From Agelaius tricolor (Eukaryota > Chordata > Aves > Passeriformes > Icteridae), in the NCBI GenBank assembly GCA_023055355.1, contig JALJCS010000028.1, positions 6,138,418-6,202,417 on the forward strand: 64,000 bases of DNA, in the 5' to 3' direction. Position 1 is the first letter of the stretch. Each line of letters starts with the position of its first letter. Positions 46,201 to 55,034 of this stretch are shown piece after piece. The notes beneath the pieces are model-generated. The model ran no database searches, was not told where the DNA came from, and worked only from the letters and a program-made list of their open reading frames with translations. A program made the position numbers and the translations under genes.

Positions 46201-48768
46201 AGAAACCATCATTCACCACCACCACTGCCCACCACCACTCACTCCTTCACCACCCCCTGCAGCATCACCCAGCCCCCAGCTCCAGCAGCTGCTGCCACTC
46301 CCTGGATGAAGATTACACTCTCTGGATGAAGATTACACTCTCTGGATGAAGATTACACTCCCTGGATGAAGATGACTCTCCCCAAAGTCCACCGGGAAAG
46401 CCCAGCAAGGAGCACCTGCCTTCCCTCAGCAGTGGGTGAAGCCCAACCACAGCAGCACCAACGGCCCTGGGCAGACCCTGCGTGTCCCAGCCAGCCCAGA
46501 ATATCCCACTGCAAGCACTAATGATGTGGAATTATCCCCTCAGAGCTCTCAGAGCCCCCCAGGCTGCTGTCCCTACCTCTGGGAGCTGGCTCCAGGTCAC
46601 CTGGGCCGGGCGGTAGCTCTGCACCACGATGGCAGCACCCAGAGGGGACGGCTCCTCTGGCAGGGCCTCCTCCAGCAAGTCCTCGTCTGACTCATGGCTG
46701 ACAGAGTTCAGGCCTCTCTCACGGATCTCCTGATACAGCTGGGGCTCTGCAGAGGACAAGACACGGGGTCAGCACAGCACAGCAGCCTCTCCCAGCTCAT
46801 GGCTTCCCTTCCCGCCACGGCTGCCTTGCCCTGCTGGCCACGAGCCACGAGTTCCGGGCCAGAAACTCCCCGACGAGGTTGGACTTTGCACTGCACTGAT
46901 TACCCAGCGGCTGCTGCTCCCAGCAGCCTCCCACAGCTCTCCCATTTTCCCTGCGAGCCACGGCAGTGTTATCAGCCCCAGGAGTGGGAAAGCAGGGCAG
47001 CAATGCTGCTGTTGCTTCGGGGAAACAGAGACAAAAGCAATGGGAGCAGCACAGTGAGGAAAGCCTTGCAGGGATTTGCTTGGTTGAGGCACAGGGGACA
47101 CTCACGGTCCTTGAAGGAGCCACCGCGCTTCTGCACCCGCTTCCGCCCGAGGGTTCTCTGCAAGGGCAAGAGGAGAGCCTGCTGTGGTTACCACACTTCT
47201 GAAGGCCTGGGAAAACTCCTTCAGGAAAAGGGGGAGTTACCTGTGCCAGCTGGCCCACACCACCCTGTTCTTTCAGCCTACCTTTTGTGTGGGCTCTGTT
47301 TGCCTTACCCAGGTGACTCAGCTTTCACCTCCCATATAACCAGGGTCACGCTCAGAACCATTCTGTACTTGCACTGCTGCTGTCAAACCTCTCTCACACC
47401 TGGACTTTGCCTGCTCTGGAGTCTCCCTTTCCCCAGACGTGCTTCACCCATGTTTGTGTACGACTGGAGCCGCTCTCCCCGCCAGCCCCACCCTGCAAAC
47501 ATCCCGCAGCCGCCTGCCAAGCGTCCAGCTCCACTCCCCACCAAAACCATGTCAGCTATTCCCAGCCTCTCCAGGGACCTGGTGACAGAGAGCTTCCCAA
47601 GGCACCAGTCACCCCACCATGCTCAGCAAACCAGCTCCAGAACTGACTGCAGCTGAGGGCCCTGCAGCTCCTCTGTCACCACCAGGAAAGCAGGACCCCA
47701 TCCCTACTCACTCCTGCATCATCCCCTGCAGCATCACCCAGCCCCCAGCAGCTGCTGCCACTCCCTGGAGTGAAGATTACACTCCCTGGATGAAGATTAC
47801 ACTCCCTGGATGAAGATGACTCTCCCCAAAGTCCACAGGGAAAGCCCAGCAAGGAGCACCTGCCTTCCCTCAGCAGTGGGTGAAGCCCAACCACAGTAGC
47901 ACCACCTGCACCAACAGCCCTGGGCAGTCCCTGTGTGTCCCAGCCAGCCCAGTACAAGCACTAATGATGAGGAATTATCCCCTCAGAGCTCTCAGAGCCC
48001 CCCCAGGATGCTGCCCCTACCTCTGGGAGCTGGCCCCTGGTGACAGCAGGGGTTAAACCCACCTTGCTCCAGCTTCCCAAGGCACCAGTCACCACACCAG
48101 GCCCAGCAAACCAGCTCCAGAACTGACTGCAGCTGAGGGCCCCGCAGCTCCTCTGTCACCACCAGGAAAGCAGGACCCCATCCCTGCCCGCCAGGGCTGA
48201 CAGCAGGGGTGAAACCCACCTTGCTCCTGCCAGGGCTGCGGTCAGGCAGGGTGCTGCCATCCTCAGACGTGGGTTTCAGCGAGGGAGAGGCCTTGGCTGG
48301 CTCCACGTCAGCCCCCAGCCCCTTCATGGCCGCGCGGTAGGACATGTTCCTCAGGTTGCGCTTGAGGGCTCCCCCGCCATCATCCTCATCCTCCCCCTCC
48401 AGGGCCAGCATGGGGACGGCCGCCCGCTTCGGGTCGGGGCTCAGGGGCTCCCGGCTCGCCCCGAAGCTCTGGGGCCGGGAGGGGCTGTTCTTGGGCTTGG
48501 AGGAGACGGCCAAGCTCTTGGGGATGAGCTGCTGCGTCCCCACCTTCAGCGCGGCGGGGCTGTGCGTGCTCAGGACGATGCGGCGGGGCTCGGCCGAGGT
48601 GGGGGAGCCCAGGGGGGACAGGGGGGTGGCACTGGGAGCCGTGGTGGGGCTGAGCTTCCCACTAGGGGCACGCGTTGGGCTGAGGGGTTCTGGCCGCACT
48701 GGGTGGCATCGGTACTCCAGGAGCAAGGTCTTGTCATCCACAGAGGTAGCAGAGGAGCCCCGAGACAT
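37144..48768 (-). CDS. ARHGEF16: ARHGEF16, Rho guanine nucleotide exchange factor 16, complete coding region
   Basis: Fourteen coding exons join into 696 codons plus stop (human protein 709). Exon 2 encodes the N-terminal region with [19 protein letters not shown] and [15 protein letters not shown]. The DH domain spans exons 5-10, including [15 protein letters not shown]; the PH domain spans exons 11-13 ([23 protein letters not shown]); an SH3-type region and the C-terminus [11 protein letters not shown] come from exons 14-15. The family activates Rho GTPases by GDP release through the DH-PH unit at the membrane. The start ATG at 48,766-48,768 is the first in exon 2 and follows a non-coding exon. 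The neighbour MEGF6 is convergent, as in human. One intron is GC-AG. The 5' part of the last exon has been amplified into a minisatellite next to it. Confidence 0.96.
37215..37800 (-). repeat. Minisatellite, 82-102 bp units, containing the exon 15 acceptor and SH3 fragment
   Basis: After the real exon, five more copies of CTAG|GCTGGTGCTGGGG... follow at about 37,383, 37,467, 37,565, 37,657 and 37,759. Each has an acceptor-like CCTAG preceded by a pyrimidine tract and most keep GATGGGGAGC, GGCTGGTTCCCCCAGG. They read as [22 protein letters not shown] pieces, then diverge into repeat. A long open frame across the array is a by-product. Confidence 0.92.
38022..38123 (-). CDS. ARHGEF16: ARHGEF16 exon 14: start of SH3 region
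   Basis: 102 bp, phase 1 in and out. It encodes [20 protein letters not shown] and [14 protein letters not shown], the first strands of the SH3 fold. Acceptor CCTGCAG, donor G|GTGAGT. Confidence 0.96.
38374..38758 (+). mobile_element. Solo LTR family A, copy 6 (antisense to ARHGEF16)
   Basis: TGTCACAGACATC ... GTCACA termini; AATAAATCAAGCC on the + strand, CCAAT-bearing AATTAATGGCCAATCACAG. Target duplication imperfect (GGCTGG / GTGTGG). Confidence 0.85.
38881..38954 (-). CDS. ARHGEF16: ARHGEF16 exon 13: end of PH domain
   Basis: 74 bp, phase 2 in and 1 out. It encodes [17 protein letters not shown], the last helix of the PH domain with its conserved Trp. Donor G|GTACTG. Confidence 0.94.
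39257..39643 (+). mobile_element. Solo LTR family A, copy 7 (antisense to ARHGEF16)
   Basis: Flanked by GATGCC and GAAGCC (5 of 6 match). Same landmarks and orientation as copy 6. Confidence 0.83.
39653..39755. repeat. Tandem repeat TTCCCAGTTCATCCCAAGGGC
   Basis: Two to three copies of TTCATCCCAAGGGCCAGAGC with AAAATCCCA next to exon 12. Confidence 0.8.
39764..39943 (-). CDS. ARHGEF16: ARHGEF16 exon 12: PH domain, middle
   Basis: 180 bp, phase 2-2, acceptor GCCGCAG, donor T|GTGAGT. It encodes [20 protein letters not shown] and then a Ser/Pro loop and [19 protein letters not shown]. Confidence 0.94.
40254..40990 (+). mobile_element. LTR-like repeat, family E (antisense to ARHGEF16)
   Basis: Relative of 11,350-11,875 in the opposite orientation. 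CCAGAATAAAGCTCTGGATCC is the polyadenylation-type block on the + strand. A 40-bp unit (GTGTCTGTGGGGTGAAACACC) is repeated four times at 40,715-40,865. Confidence 0.68.
41014..41168 (-). CDS. ARHGEF16: ARHGEF16 exon 11: start of PH domain
   Basis: 155 bp, phase 0 in and 2 out. [18 protein letters not shown] and [17 protein letters not shown] mark the first strands of the PH domain. Acceptor TTCCAG, donor G|GTGAGG. Confidence 0.96.
41291..41672 (+). mobile_element. Solo LTR family A, copy 8, perfect 6-bp target duplication
   Basis: 382 bp, TGTCACAGACA ... GTCACA, flanked by GCGTTT on both sides (41,285-41,290 and 41,673-41,678). Antisense to ARHGEF16. Confidence 0.9.
41805..42085 (-). mobile_element. 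CR1-type LINE 3' end
   Basis: GTCACAGAATCACAGAATGG, GGTTGGAAGAGACCTCTAAG and GAGTCCAACC are the reverse complement of a CR1 tail; about 280 bp, well preserved. Confidence 0.9.
42176..42268 (-). CDS. ARHGEF16: ARHGEF16 exon 10: end of DH domain
   Basis: 93 bp, phase 0-0. It encodes [19 protein letters not shown] and [12 protein letters not shown]. Acceptor TTCCCAG, donor G|GTGAGG. Confidence 0.96.
42269..43069. other. ARHGEF16 intron 9, nothing recognised
   Basis: About 800 bp between exons 9 and 10 with no recognised repeat, exon or RNA. Confidence 0.45.
43070..43144 (-). CDS. ARHGEF16: ARHGEF16 exon 9: DH domain
   Basis: 75 bp, phase 0-0, 25 residues ([20 protein letters not shown], then KAISK). 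Acceptor TTCCAG, donor G|GTGAGG. Confidence 0.95.
43145..43860. other. ARHGEF16 intron 8, nothing recognised
   Basis: About 715 bp without a recognisable element. Confidence 0.45.
43861..43990 (-). CDS. ARHGEF16: ARHGEF16 exon 8: DH domain core
   Basis: 130 bp, phase 2 in and 0 out. It contains [10 protein letters not shown] and [15 protein letters not shown], the conserved CR3 helix of DH domains that contacts the GTPase. Donor T|GTAAGT. Confidence 0.97.
44352..44504 (-). CDS. ARHGEF16: ARHGEF16 exon 7: DH domain
   Basis: 153 bp, phase 2-2. [20 protein letters not shown] and [19 protein letters not shown]. Acceptor TTCTCAG, donor T|GTGAGT. Confidence 0.96.
44929..44930 (-). promoter_or_regulatory. 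ARHGEF16: Non-canonical GC 5' splice site
   Basis: The donor of exon 6 on the - strand is AAGAG|GCAAGT. It joins in frame to exon 7 (SK-S-FFEDL). The flanking bases fit the GC-donor consensus; no in-frame GT alternative is seen. Confidence 0.85.
44931..45091 (-). CDS. ARHGEF16: ARHGEF16 exon 6: DH domain start, GC donor
   Basis: 161 bp, phase 0 in and 2 out. [19 protein letters not shown] and [18 protein letters not shown]. The exon ends at a GC donor. Confidence 0.95.
45092..45526. other. ARHGEF16 intron 5, nothing recognised
   Basis: 435 bp with no recognisable repeat or exon. Confidence 0.45.
45527..45583 (-). CDS. ARHGEF16: ARHGEF16 exon 5: DH lead-in
   Basis: 57 bp, phase 0-0, 19 residues ([19 protein letters not shown]). 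Acceptor CCCCAG, donor G|GTGAGA. Confidence 0.95.
45700..46235. repeat. Minisatellite (CATCACAAAC)n
   Basis: About 500 bp of roughly 10-bp units such as ACAAACCATT, CAGAAACCAT and ACAACCCATC with local higher-order blocks (CACACACCAAAGGAACCC). Confidence 0.92.
46577..46746 (-). CDS. ARHGEF16: ARHGEF16 exon 4
   Basis: 170 bp, phase 1 in and 0 out. [14 protein letters not shown] and [14 protein letters not shown] match the linker before the DH domain. Donor G|GTAGGG; this donor is copied at about 48,020. Confidence 0.96.
47106..47157 (-). CDS. ARHGEF16: ARHGEF16 exon 3
   Basis: 52 bp, phase 0 in and 1 out. Basic segment [17 protein letters not shown]. Acceptor TTGCAG, donor C|GTGAGT. Confidence 0.95.
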
Positions 48769-48776
48769 GGTGGTGG
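48220..48776 (-). CDS. ARHGEF16: ARHGEF16 exon 2: start codon and N-terminal region
   Basis: 557 bp, acceptor CCCCCAG then CCACCACC before ATG (48,766-48,768), a good Kozak context. The 183 coded residues are Ser/Pro-rich and predicted disordered, with [19 protein letters not shown] and the conserved [12 protein letters not shown]. Donor G|GTGGGT. Confidence 0.95.
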
Positions 48777-50429
48777 CTGGGGGAGCAGCAAGCTGAGGAG
48801 GAACAGACAGACAGACAGACAGACAGTCTTCCAGTAAGGCAGCAGGAATTTATGCTGAGCCATGGGAACCTTGGGACAGTGCTGGACATGGCCTCCACCT
48901 TCCCAGGGTGCTCCTCAGGCAGGGCCTGTATGGACACACTGGGGATGCTGTCACCACCCCACTCCTTGTGGGGCCACCCATGTGCCAGGGCTGGGACAGG
49001 GGCTCCAGGACGTGGTCAGGAACCAGGAGCAGCCAAGACCAGGAGCAGCCAGGCCATGGGAGCAGGCAGGACCAGGAGCAACCAGGACCAGGAGCAGCCA
49101 CGACAAGGAGCAACCACAACAAGGAGCAACCAGGCCATGGAGCAGTGGTTAAACCCAGCCAGGCCATGGAGCAACCAGGTCATGGAGCAGCCAGGCCATG
49201 GAGCAGCCAGGCCATGGAGCAGCCAGGACATGGAGCAGTGGTTAAACCCAGCCAGGCCATGGGAGCAGCCAGACCCTGCTGCAGGCACAGGGCAGGCTCA
49301 GACCTGAGCCAGGCAGGTCTGGAGCCTCCCCGAACCCCACTGCTGCCACACCTCCGTGTCCCCTCATTCCCCTCTGGGGTGCTGCCAGCCACCACAGCCG
49401 GTCTGCACCCTCCTGAACGCCACCTCCCTCAGGCTGTGGAATCCCTGGCTGTGAAGCCTGTGCTCCTCCAAGCTTGTACCTGCCCCAAACCACTCTGCCC
49501 ACAGAAACACCTGCCCCAGTCCCTGGGGCTTCCCAGGTAGGGTTAAGGTCACTCATCCCCTCCTGTGCCACGCACAGAACCATGCACCTACAGAACTCTG
49601 CCCCTACAGCACAGACAGAGCGTTTTACGCCCTCTGCCTATTACATAACTTCGGGAGAAATTATGGTTTAATTGTCCTCAACTGAGATCCCATTGTGTGT
49701 CAGCGCCATCTCCAAGCTGTTCCCTTTCAAAGACCAGGAAACAAACCAAGGCTGGACCGTGCTTTTCCCCGCATGAATGACTGGCAGGAGGACAGCACAG
49801 ACCCATCAACAACAGCTCGTTTGACAGAGATGCTGCTCATTCCACTGTCCTCGGATGGGGGACACATGCTTTATGTCCAGAGCTCTGCCAAGTGTCCCTC
49901 GGACGAGCAAAGCGCCACATTCCGCTCTTAACCCCATCCTGCCTGAGGACGAAGCTTATCCCAAGCCCTGGTGGCAACAAACAAGCCTGAACCCAGAGGG
50001 TTTGGGGGCGGCAGCATGCACAGCTCTCGGCGCTGGGATGGAGGGAAGCTCGGTGCCCACACAGGGAGGGCATCGACAGCGGTGGCACAGGGGCACCGGC
50101 ACCAGGGCTGCGGTACAGGGGGCAGGGCGGGATACAGCCCCGGGAAGCACCCAAACCCCTCTGCCACGGTCCCAACCACCCCTTGGCACCGCTGAGACCC
50201 TCGGGGACAGCCGCGGGAGGACGAGCCCTGCTGTGCCCCGGCAGGGACAGCACAGCCGGTCCCGCCGTCCCCTCCCCGGAAGGCGCTCGGTAGCCGCTCT
50301 CTCGGAGCCACCGCCCGCACGGCCGCCCAGGAGCCCCGGTACCGGTGCCGATGGTGCTGCCGGACCCTCCCCGGGCTCCCCGGTCCCTCCGCAGCGCCCC
50401 AGCCCCGACCCCGCCGCGCCCGCACCTAC
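48777..50429. other. ARHGEF16: ARHGEF16 intron 1
   Basis: It holds a minisatellite at 49,015-49,265 (GCCAGGCCATGGAGCA and related units). Otherwise I see no recognised element. Confidence 0.6.
49015..49265. repeat. Minisatellite CAGGCCATGGAGCAGC
   Basis: About fifteen imperfect 15-20 bp units (AGCCAGGCCATGG, AGCAACCAGG) including a longer duplicated piece GCAGTGGTTAAACCCAGCC. Confidence 0.9.
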
Positions 50430-50520
50430 CCGCGCCCCTCGGAGCCAGCGCGGCGGCGGCGGCGGCGGCGGCAGGGATGGGAGGGACCGGAGGGATGGGA
50501 GGGACCGGGGCGGAACCGGG
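50430..50520 (-). other. ARHGEF16: Candidate non-coding first exon of ARHGEF16
   Basis: On the - strand a (GCC)n-bearing 5' leader ends at 50,430 with donor G|GTAGGT. It has no ATG in the leader itself. The transcription start is a guess. Confidence 0.45.
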
Positions 50521-50715
50521 GGAGGTGCTGGTCCGGCCCCCGAGACTGTGCCGATGTGCTGGCGTGACCCGGGATGTGCCGGTGTTCCGGTACCGGGGGA
50601 GGTGCCGGTCCGGCCCCTGAGACCGTGCCGGTGTTCCGGTACCGGGGGAGGTGCCGGTCCGGCCCCCGAGACCGTGCCGGTGTGCTGGCGTGACCCGGGA
50701 TGTGTCGGTGTTCTG
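50515..50715. repeat. Promoter-proximal tandem repeat, about 55-125 bp units
   Basis: GGGGGAGGTGCTGGTCCGG, GAGGTGCCGGTCCGGCCCC and ACCGTGCCGGTG repeat three times directly upstream of the candidate first exon. Confidence 0.9.
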
Positions 50716-50767
50716 CACATCCCGGCTCCGAGCAGCGCTCTGCTCCCAGCCCGGAGTCGCCCCGGCT

Positions 50768-51005
50768 TCCCGGGGGTGAAATATTAAATGAGCGTCTCTA
50801 GGAGCAGCGTTTTGCTGTTTTTTGATGAGTGTTCATCAGGTGTGTGCGCCCCTGGAATCTCGGCATTCCCCATCCCTTAAAACTGCCTCTGCTTCCCGGG
50901 GGTGAAATATTAAATAAGCCTCTCTAGGAGCAGCATTTTGCTGTTTTTTGATGAGTGCTCATCAGGTGTGTGCGCCCCCGGAATCTCGACATTCCCCATC
51001 CCCTA
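50768..51005. repeat. Tandem duplication, offset about 125 bp
   Basis: CCCGGGGGTGAAATATTAAA through ATCAGGTGTGTGCGCCC occurs twice with a few differences, upstream of ARHGEF16. Confidence 0.93.
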
Positions 51006-52050
51006 AAGCCGCCTCTGCAGGGCCGCTGAAGGCAGGGGGATTATTCGGTGTCGTTCTCCTGTCACCTTAGCGGGTGACAAACGAGTGTGCCCCGGCTGTC
51101 CTCGGGGTTTGGGCGACACACACTCGATATTTCAGCATTCCCTTGCTACAGACGTGTCTGATGCTCGCTTTAGTTGGGTCTTCAGCGGTCAAAGGTAACC
51201 TCGGGCGATCCCTCCGGATGCACAAAACATCAGTTTCGGCTGCTTTTGGACGCTGCAGCTACTGGGAAAGAGGATCTGAGGGTCAGGCTGCTGACAGCTG
51301 CCCAGTAAGGCTCAACAGTGCTCTGTGTCTTTACTGGGAACAGACTTTTCCTTGACCTTCTCTTCTGCCCCCCTGTTCTGCTCCTCCCCATCCCCCAAAC
51401 GGGGCCTTTTTCTCACTTGTTTGTGGTGAATCTCAAGCACTTTGTGCATGACAAAGTCCACTTGTCAGCAATATTCTTTGAAATGCCTCTGTTCTCTCCA
51501 CTCCGGGGCCTGCCTGACAATCGCCCCATTATCACAGCTTTCTTATCCCATGGATTTTTTATCCTTTCCCTCCGGGGCTAATAAGGAGAAAGGCTCCAGC
51601 GAGAGGAGGGCTCTCCTACTCAAGGGTTCAGCTCGGACTGAAACCTTCCCGATCTCCGGGGAAGGGCCATTATCCCGAATGTGGGACACCATCATTTGAT
51701 CACCATGAATGACTTTTTGAAGCGAGGCCATTCATCAGTTGTGTAATGGGGGTTTTTAGCTCAAAGACCCGGCTTTCAAGTAATTTCTGCTCCCAGGGTC
51801 GCCTGGAGCTGAACCATCTGACCGCTATCACTGGGCAGTTCACTCTCTCTGCGTTCTGGTTGTGAAAGGAAATATGTTTGACATTTTCCATCAGCTCACC
51901 GATGCCCCATCCCAACACTTTCTCCCACCCTGGAATATCTCACTCCTCTCTGTGCAAGATCCCCATCCCTTCAGTGGGATGTGGTGCTCCTGCTTTGCGC
52001 TGGGGAGAGCTCGAGTGCTCTGTCAGCTCTGGGGCCCCTCACAAGAGGGG
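51006..52050. other. Intergenic spacer between PRDM16 3' end and ARHGEF16 promoter
   Basis: No gene or recognised repeat seen in the first kilobase; it is followed by a CR1 element. Confidence 0.45.
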
Positions 52051-52059
52051 CTGAAACAT

Positions 52060-52430
52060 TTCCAGAGAAGGGCACAGAGCTGGAGAAGTCCTGTGAGGAG
52101 AGGCTGAAGGAGCTGGGAGGGCTCAGCCTGGAGAAAAGGAGGTTCAGGAGGCACCTCTGGCTCTGCACAACTCCCTGACAGGAGGACAACAAGAAACAGC
52201 CTCAGGTTGTGCCAGGAGAGATTCAGGTTGGATATGAGGAGGAATTTATTAATGGAAAAGGTGCTCAGGCCTTGGCAGGGGCTGCTCAGAGAGGTTTGGA
52301 GTCCCCATCCCTGGAGGTGCCTGGATGTGGCACTCAGTGCTCTGTTCTGGGTGACAAGGTGGGGACTGGATGGTCTTGGAGAGCTTTTCCAAGCTTAATC
52401 ATTCTGTGATTCCACGATTCTGACCTCAGC
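52060..52430 (+). mobile_element. CR1-type LINE 3' end
   Basis: GAGGAGAGGCTGAAGGAGCTG, GGTTGGATATGAGGAGGAA and the tail ATCATTCTGTGATTC are classic CR1 3' end motifs; about 370 bp. Confidence 0.92.
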
Positions 52431-52632
52431 AGCGAGTGGGGTGGCCATAATTTAATTTTTGAAACTCTTTTGAGTATTACAAACCACACACACACACGAC
52501 ATCAGACCTCAGAGGTACCACAGAGCAGCAAAGCCAGACAGTGACACACCAATGTCCCATTGCTGGGGACATTCTCCATGGTTATTCCATGAAAAGAAGC
52601 TCACGGGACCACTGCTTATAAAAGCACACAGG

Positions 52633-52638
52633 TTTATT
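52633..52638 (-). terminator. PRDM16: Candidate distal PRDM16 polyadenylation signal AATAAA
   Basis: ATATGCAATAAACCTG on the - strand at the edge of the AT-rich block. Confidence 0.5.
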
Positions 52639-53457
52639 GCATATCAATCTCATGTATAAATTCATTGTAGCATTGGAAAGATTACATTTGGTATACATTC
52701 CTATTCTACAGCATTAACCTCAAAATCAGCTTTTTCTATTCATTATTTTAAAGGAATTTCTCTACACAAGTACATTTGTCTTTTATCACAAGCATCAAAA
52801 TGAAATTTGTAAAATTGCCTTTTTTTTTTAATTATTTTCTACACTTCATATCTTTTATTTCATTATGCTCCCAACAAAGCGATTCCATATTAATTAATAA
52901 CTGCCAACACTTTTTCTTTCTTCCTTGGCAGTTCAAGGCTTCGAGCCTCGGACGCAAAATCTAATCACATATACAATAAGTGCATCTACGGAATTTTTTC
53001 TTTTTAATAAAAATTTCACAAACGGACACAATAATGACTGCTAAACACAAGTCATGCACAGTTTACTTATAAACATAACAGAAGCAATATACAATCAAGA
53101 ATGATATGGAACAAGCACCATCCTCTTTCTCAATGTTTTTTAAACATTATATGAAAACCAGACATTTACAATTGATTTAAAAAAACACTATACAGGTCTA
53201 AAGGAAAAAAAAAATCCAACCTAAATCATATCTGTATTGTAACAATGGGAAAAGGAATGACATAGGATGCACAGATTTATGATTCTTGCAAGCACAATAT
53301 ATATATGTTTTAAATTACATCTTCTGCAGGCTGGAAATGACATCAGGGCAAAACATCTCTTGCTTTGAAGAGAGCAATGAGAATGTAAAATACACTGAGA
53401 ATTACTTTCAGAATTACTTTGTTCACATGTGAATTGCACATTTGGAAAATCAAAGCT

Positions 53458-53545
53458 GCCTTTTTTTTTCTTTTTCGTTCTTTTTTTTTTTGTTGTTTTT
53501 AAATTTTTTTTTTTAATTTTTTTTTTTAATTTTATTTTTAAATTT
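53458..53545. repeat. Poly(T) tracts
   Basis: Runs of 8-11 T separated by short spacers on the + strand; they are poly(A) in the PRDM16 sense direction. Confidence 0.95.
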
Positions 53546-55034
53546 CTTCTTCCAAAGTGGTAATAAGAATTAACGACAGAAGAAAGAGAAAAAAAAGAAA
53601 CCTCGGAATCATTCAAGAACGTTTTTTTAGTCACAGTTTCACTCAACACTACGGAGAAGTTTCATGGCTTTGTGAGAACACTACTGACCACCAGCGAGGA
53701 GCAGAGCATTTTTGCCCTTGTGCTGCCAGCACTGACCCGAGCGATGCCACTCCTGCCCTTGGGGACAGCGCTGTCCCCAAGGGTCAGGATCCCCCCAGAA
53801 AGGGGCAGGGGGGATCCCTGACCCCCCTGCCCCCCGCCACGCACACACACGCACACACACAGAGTACAGCACGTAAAAAACTGAGTGGGAATTCAACAGA
53901 TTGGCCTGGCTGGGGGGCACGGGGGGGCTCACGATCCAGTGCTTTGATGCTCAGCGCCAAACTCGTTCACCTCATTGTGCAAGTGCTTCCAAAAGGCTCC
54001 CAAGAGCAGCCACTGAGGGCCTAAGTGCTGATTGGGGAAGGGGAAAAGCTTCCCCTGGCTGTGTGAAGGAGGACAGGAGCCCAGCAGGGAGTTTGTCCCA
54101 GAATCAGCTGAGCACACCCGCCGTGTTTGCTCAGCTCGGTTTGGGTTTGGGGTTCCGCGCATCGATGTCCCTGTGGTGCCAGGCAAGGCACGGCCTGCTG
54201 GCCTTGGACACCTTGGAAAGGCACCCAGAGCAGCCTGAGCGCCAAAGGGAACATCCCAGGCAAGAGCACAGCAGCCCAGCAGGAGAACTGGGTGCCTCAA
54301 TGTGTCCTGCAGGACCAGGACCTGGACCTGGCACCTCAGCACATCCCATGGGAGAACCTCAGCTCATCCCACTGAGAGCTCCCAGCTGTGACCAACCACA
54401 GCGACCACACCAGGACCAGCCTCCAGCTCTGGGCTGCTGGGAAGCAGGGAATGCACAGACACAAGACCCACATCCTCCTCCCTGGCCAGCTCAGGCAGGA
54501 AGGTCCAGCTCTGGCCAAGGCAAGGGCTCTTCACAGAGCACCAACACCTCAGCCCTGCACAGCTCCCAGCCCCACCTGACCACTCCAAAAAATCCCCAGG
54601 GCTTCTCCTTCTCCCCTCTGTGCTGTTGCAGCTGTGAAAATACTTTAAATAAATAGATCCTACACAAAGCTCTGGGTTTAAACCACACCCTGGCTGCTGG
54701 ACACACCACAGCCACTTCCCATCCCTGCCACCCTCACCTGCCCTGGATCCCAGCGTGTCCATGGGGTTGGACACCACAGCTCCATGTCTCACCAAAGCTC
54801 CCAGAGCTTCCCCAGCACTGGGAAGCCAGCAGTGCTCTGCTAGCAGAACATCCTGCACACAAACCTCTCGGGAAGCAGCCTTGAAAAGGAGAGATTCTCT
54901 GCTAAAGCAGCAAAATGGAACCTCCACACCTGCAGTGAGCTGCAGCACGTCCCAAGTGCAATCCAACAAAAGGCAGAGGTTAACAGAAGGTATGTGAGGC
55001 TTCCTGTTTCTTTTTGTTAATGGGAAAAATTGAA

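Larger units (their letters stand above)
46240..48185. repeat. Complex segmental duplication around ARHGEF16 exons 3-4
   Basis: The block with CTCCCTGGATGAAGATTACAC, CACTAATGATG and CTCAGAGCTCTCAGAGCCC at 46,260-46,595 recurs at 47,715-48,040. GGCACCAGTCACC to CAGGACCCCATCCCT at 47,600-47,705 recurs at 48,080-48,185. The copy near 48,021 includes the exon 4 donor and about 14-20 bp of exon 4. Confidence 0.88.
50000..50800 (-). promoter_or_regulatory. ARHGEF16: CpG-rich promoter region of ARHGEF16
   Basis: The only strongly CpG-rich block in the window, surrounding a (GCC)n run and a donor-like CGCGG|GTAGGTG on the - strand. No TATA box is evident. Confidence 0.6.

Noticed and set aside
45700..46235. 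CRISPR-like array
   Set aside because: The genome is vertebrate, units are about 10 bp without unique spacers, and there are no cas genes.
46694..47656. 320-codon open frame on the + strand
   Set aside because: It overlaps ARHGEF16 exon 3 antisense and intronic repeats; no domain or splice support.
49837..50787. Open frames of 250-310 codons on both strands in the ARHGEF16 promoter
   Set aside because: High GC content and tandem repeats explain the lack of stops; Pro/Arg/Ala-rich peptides with no known domain.
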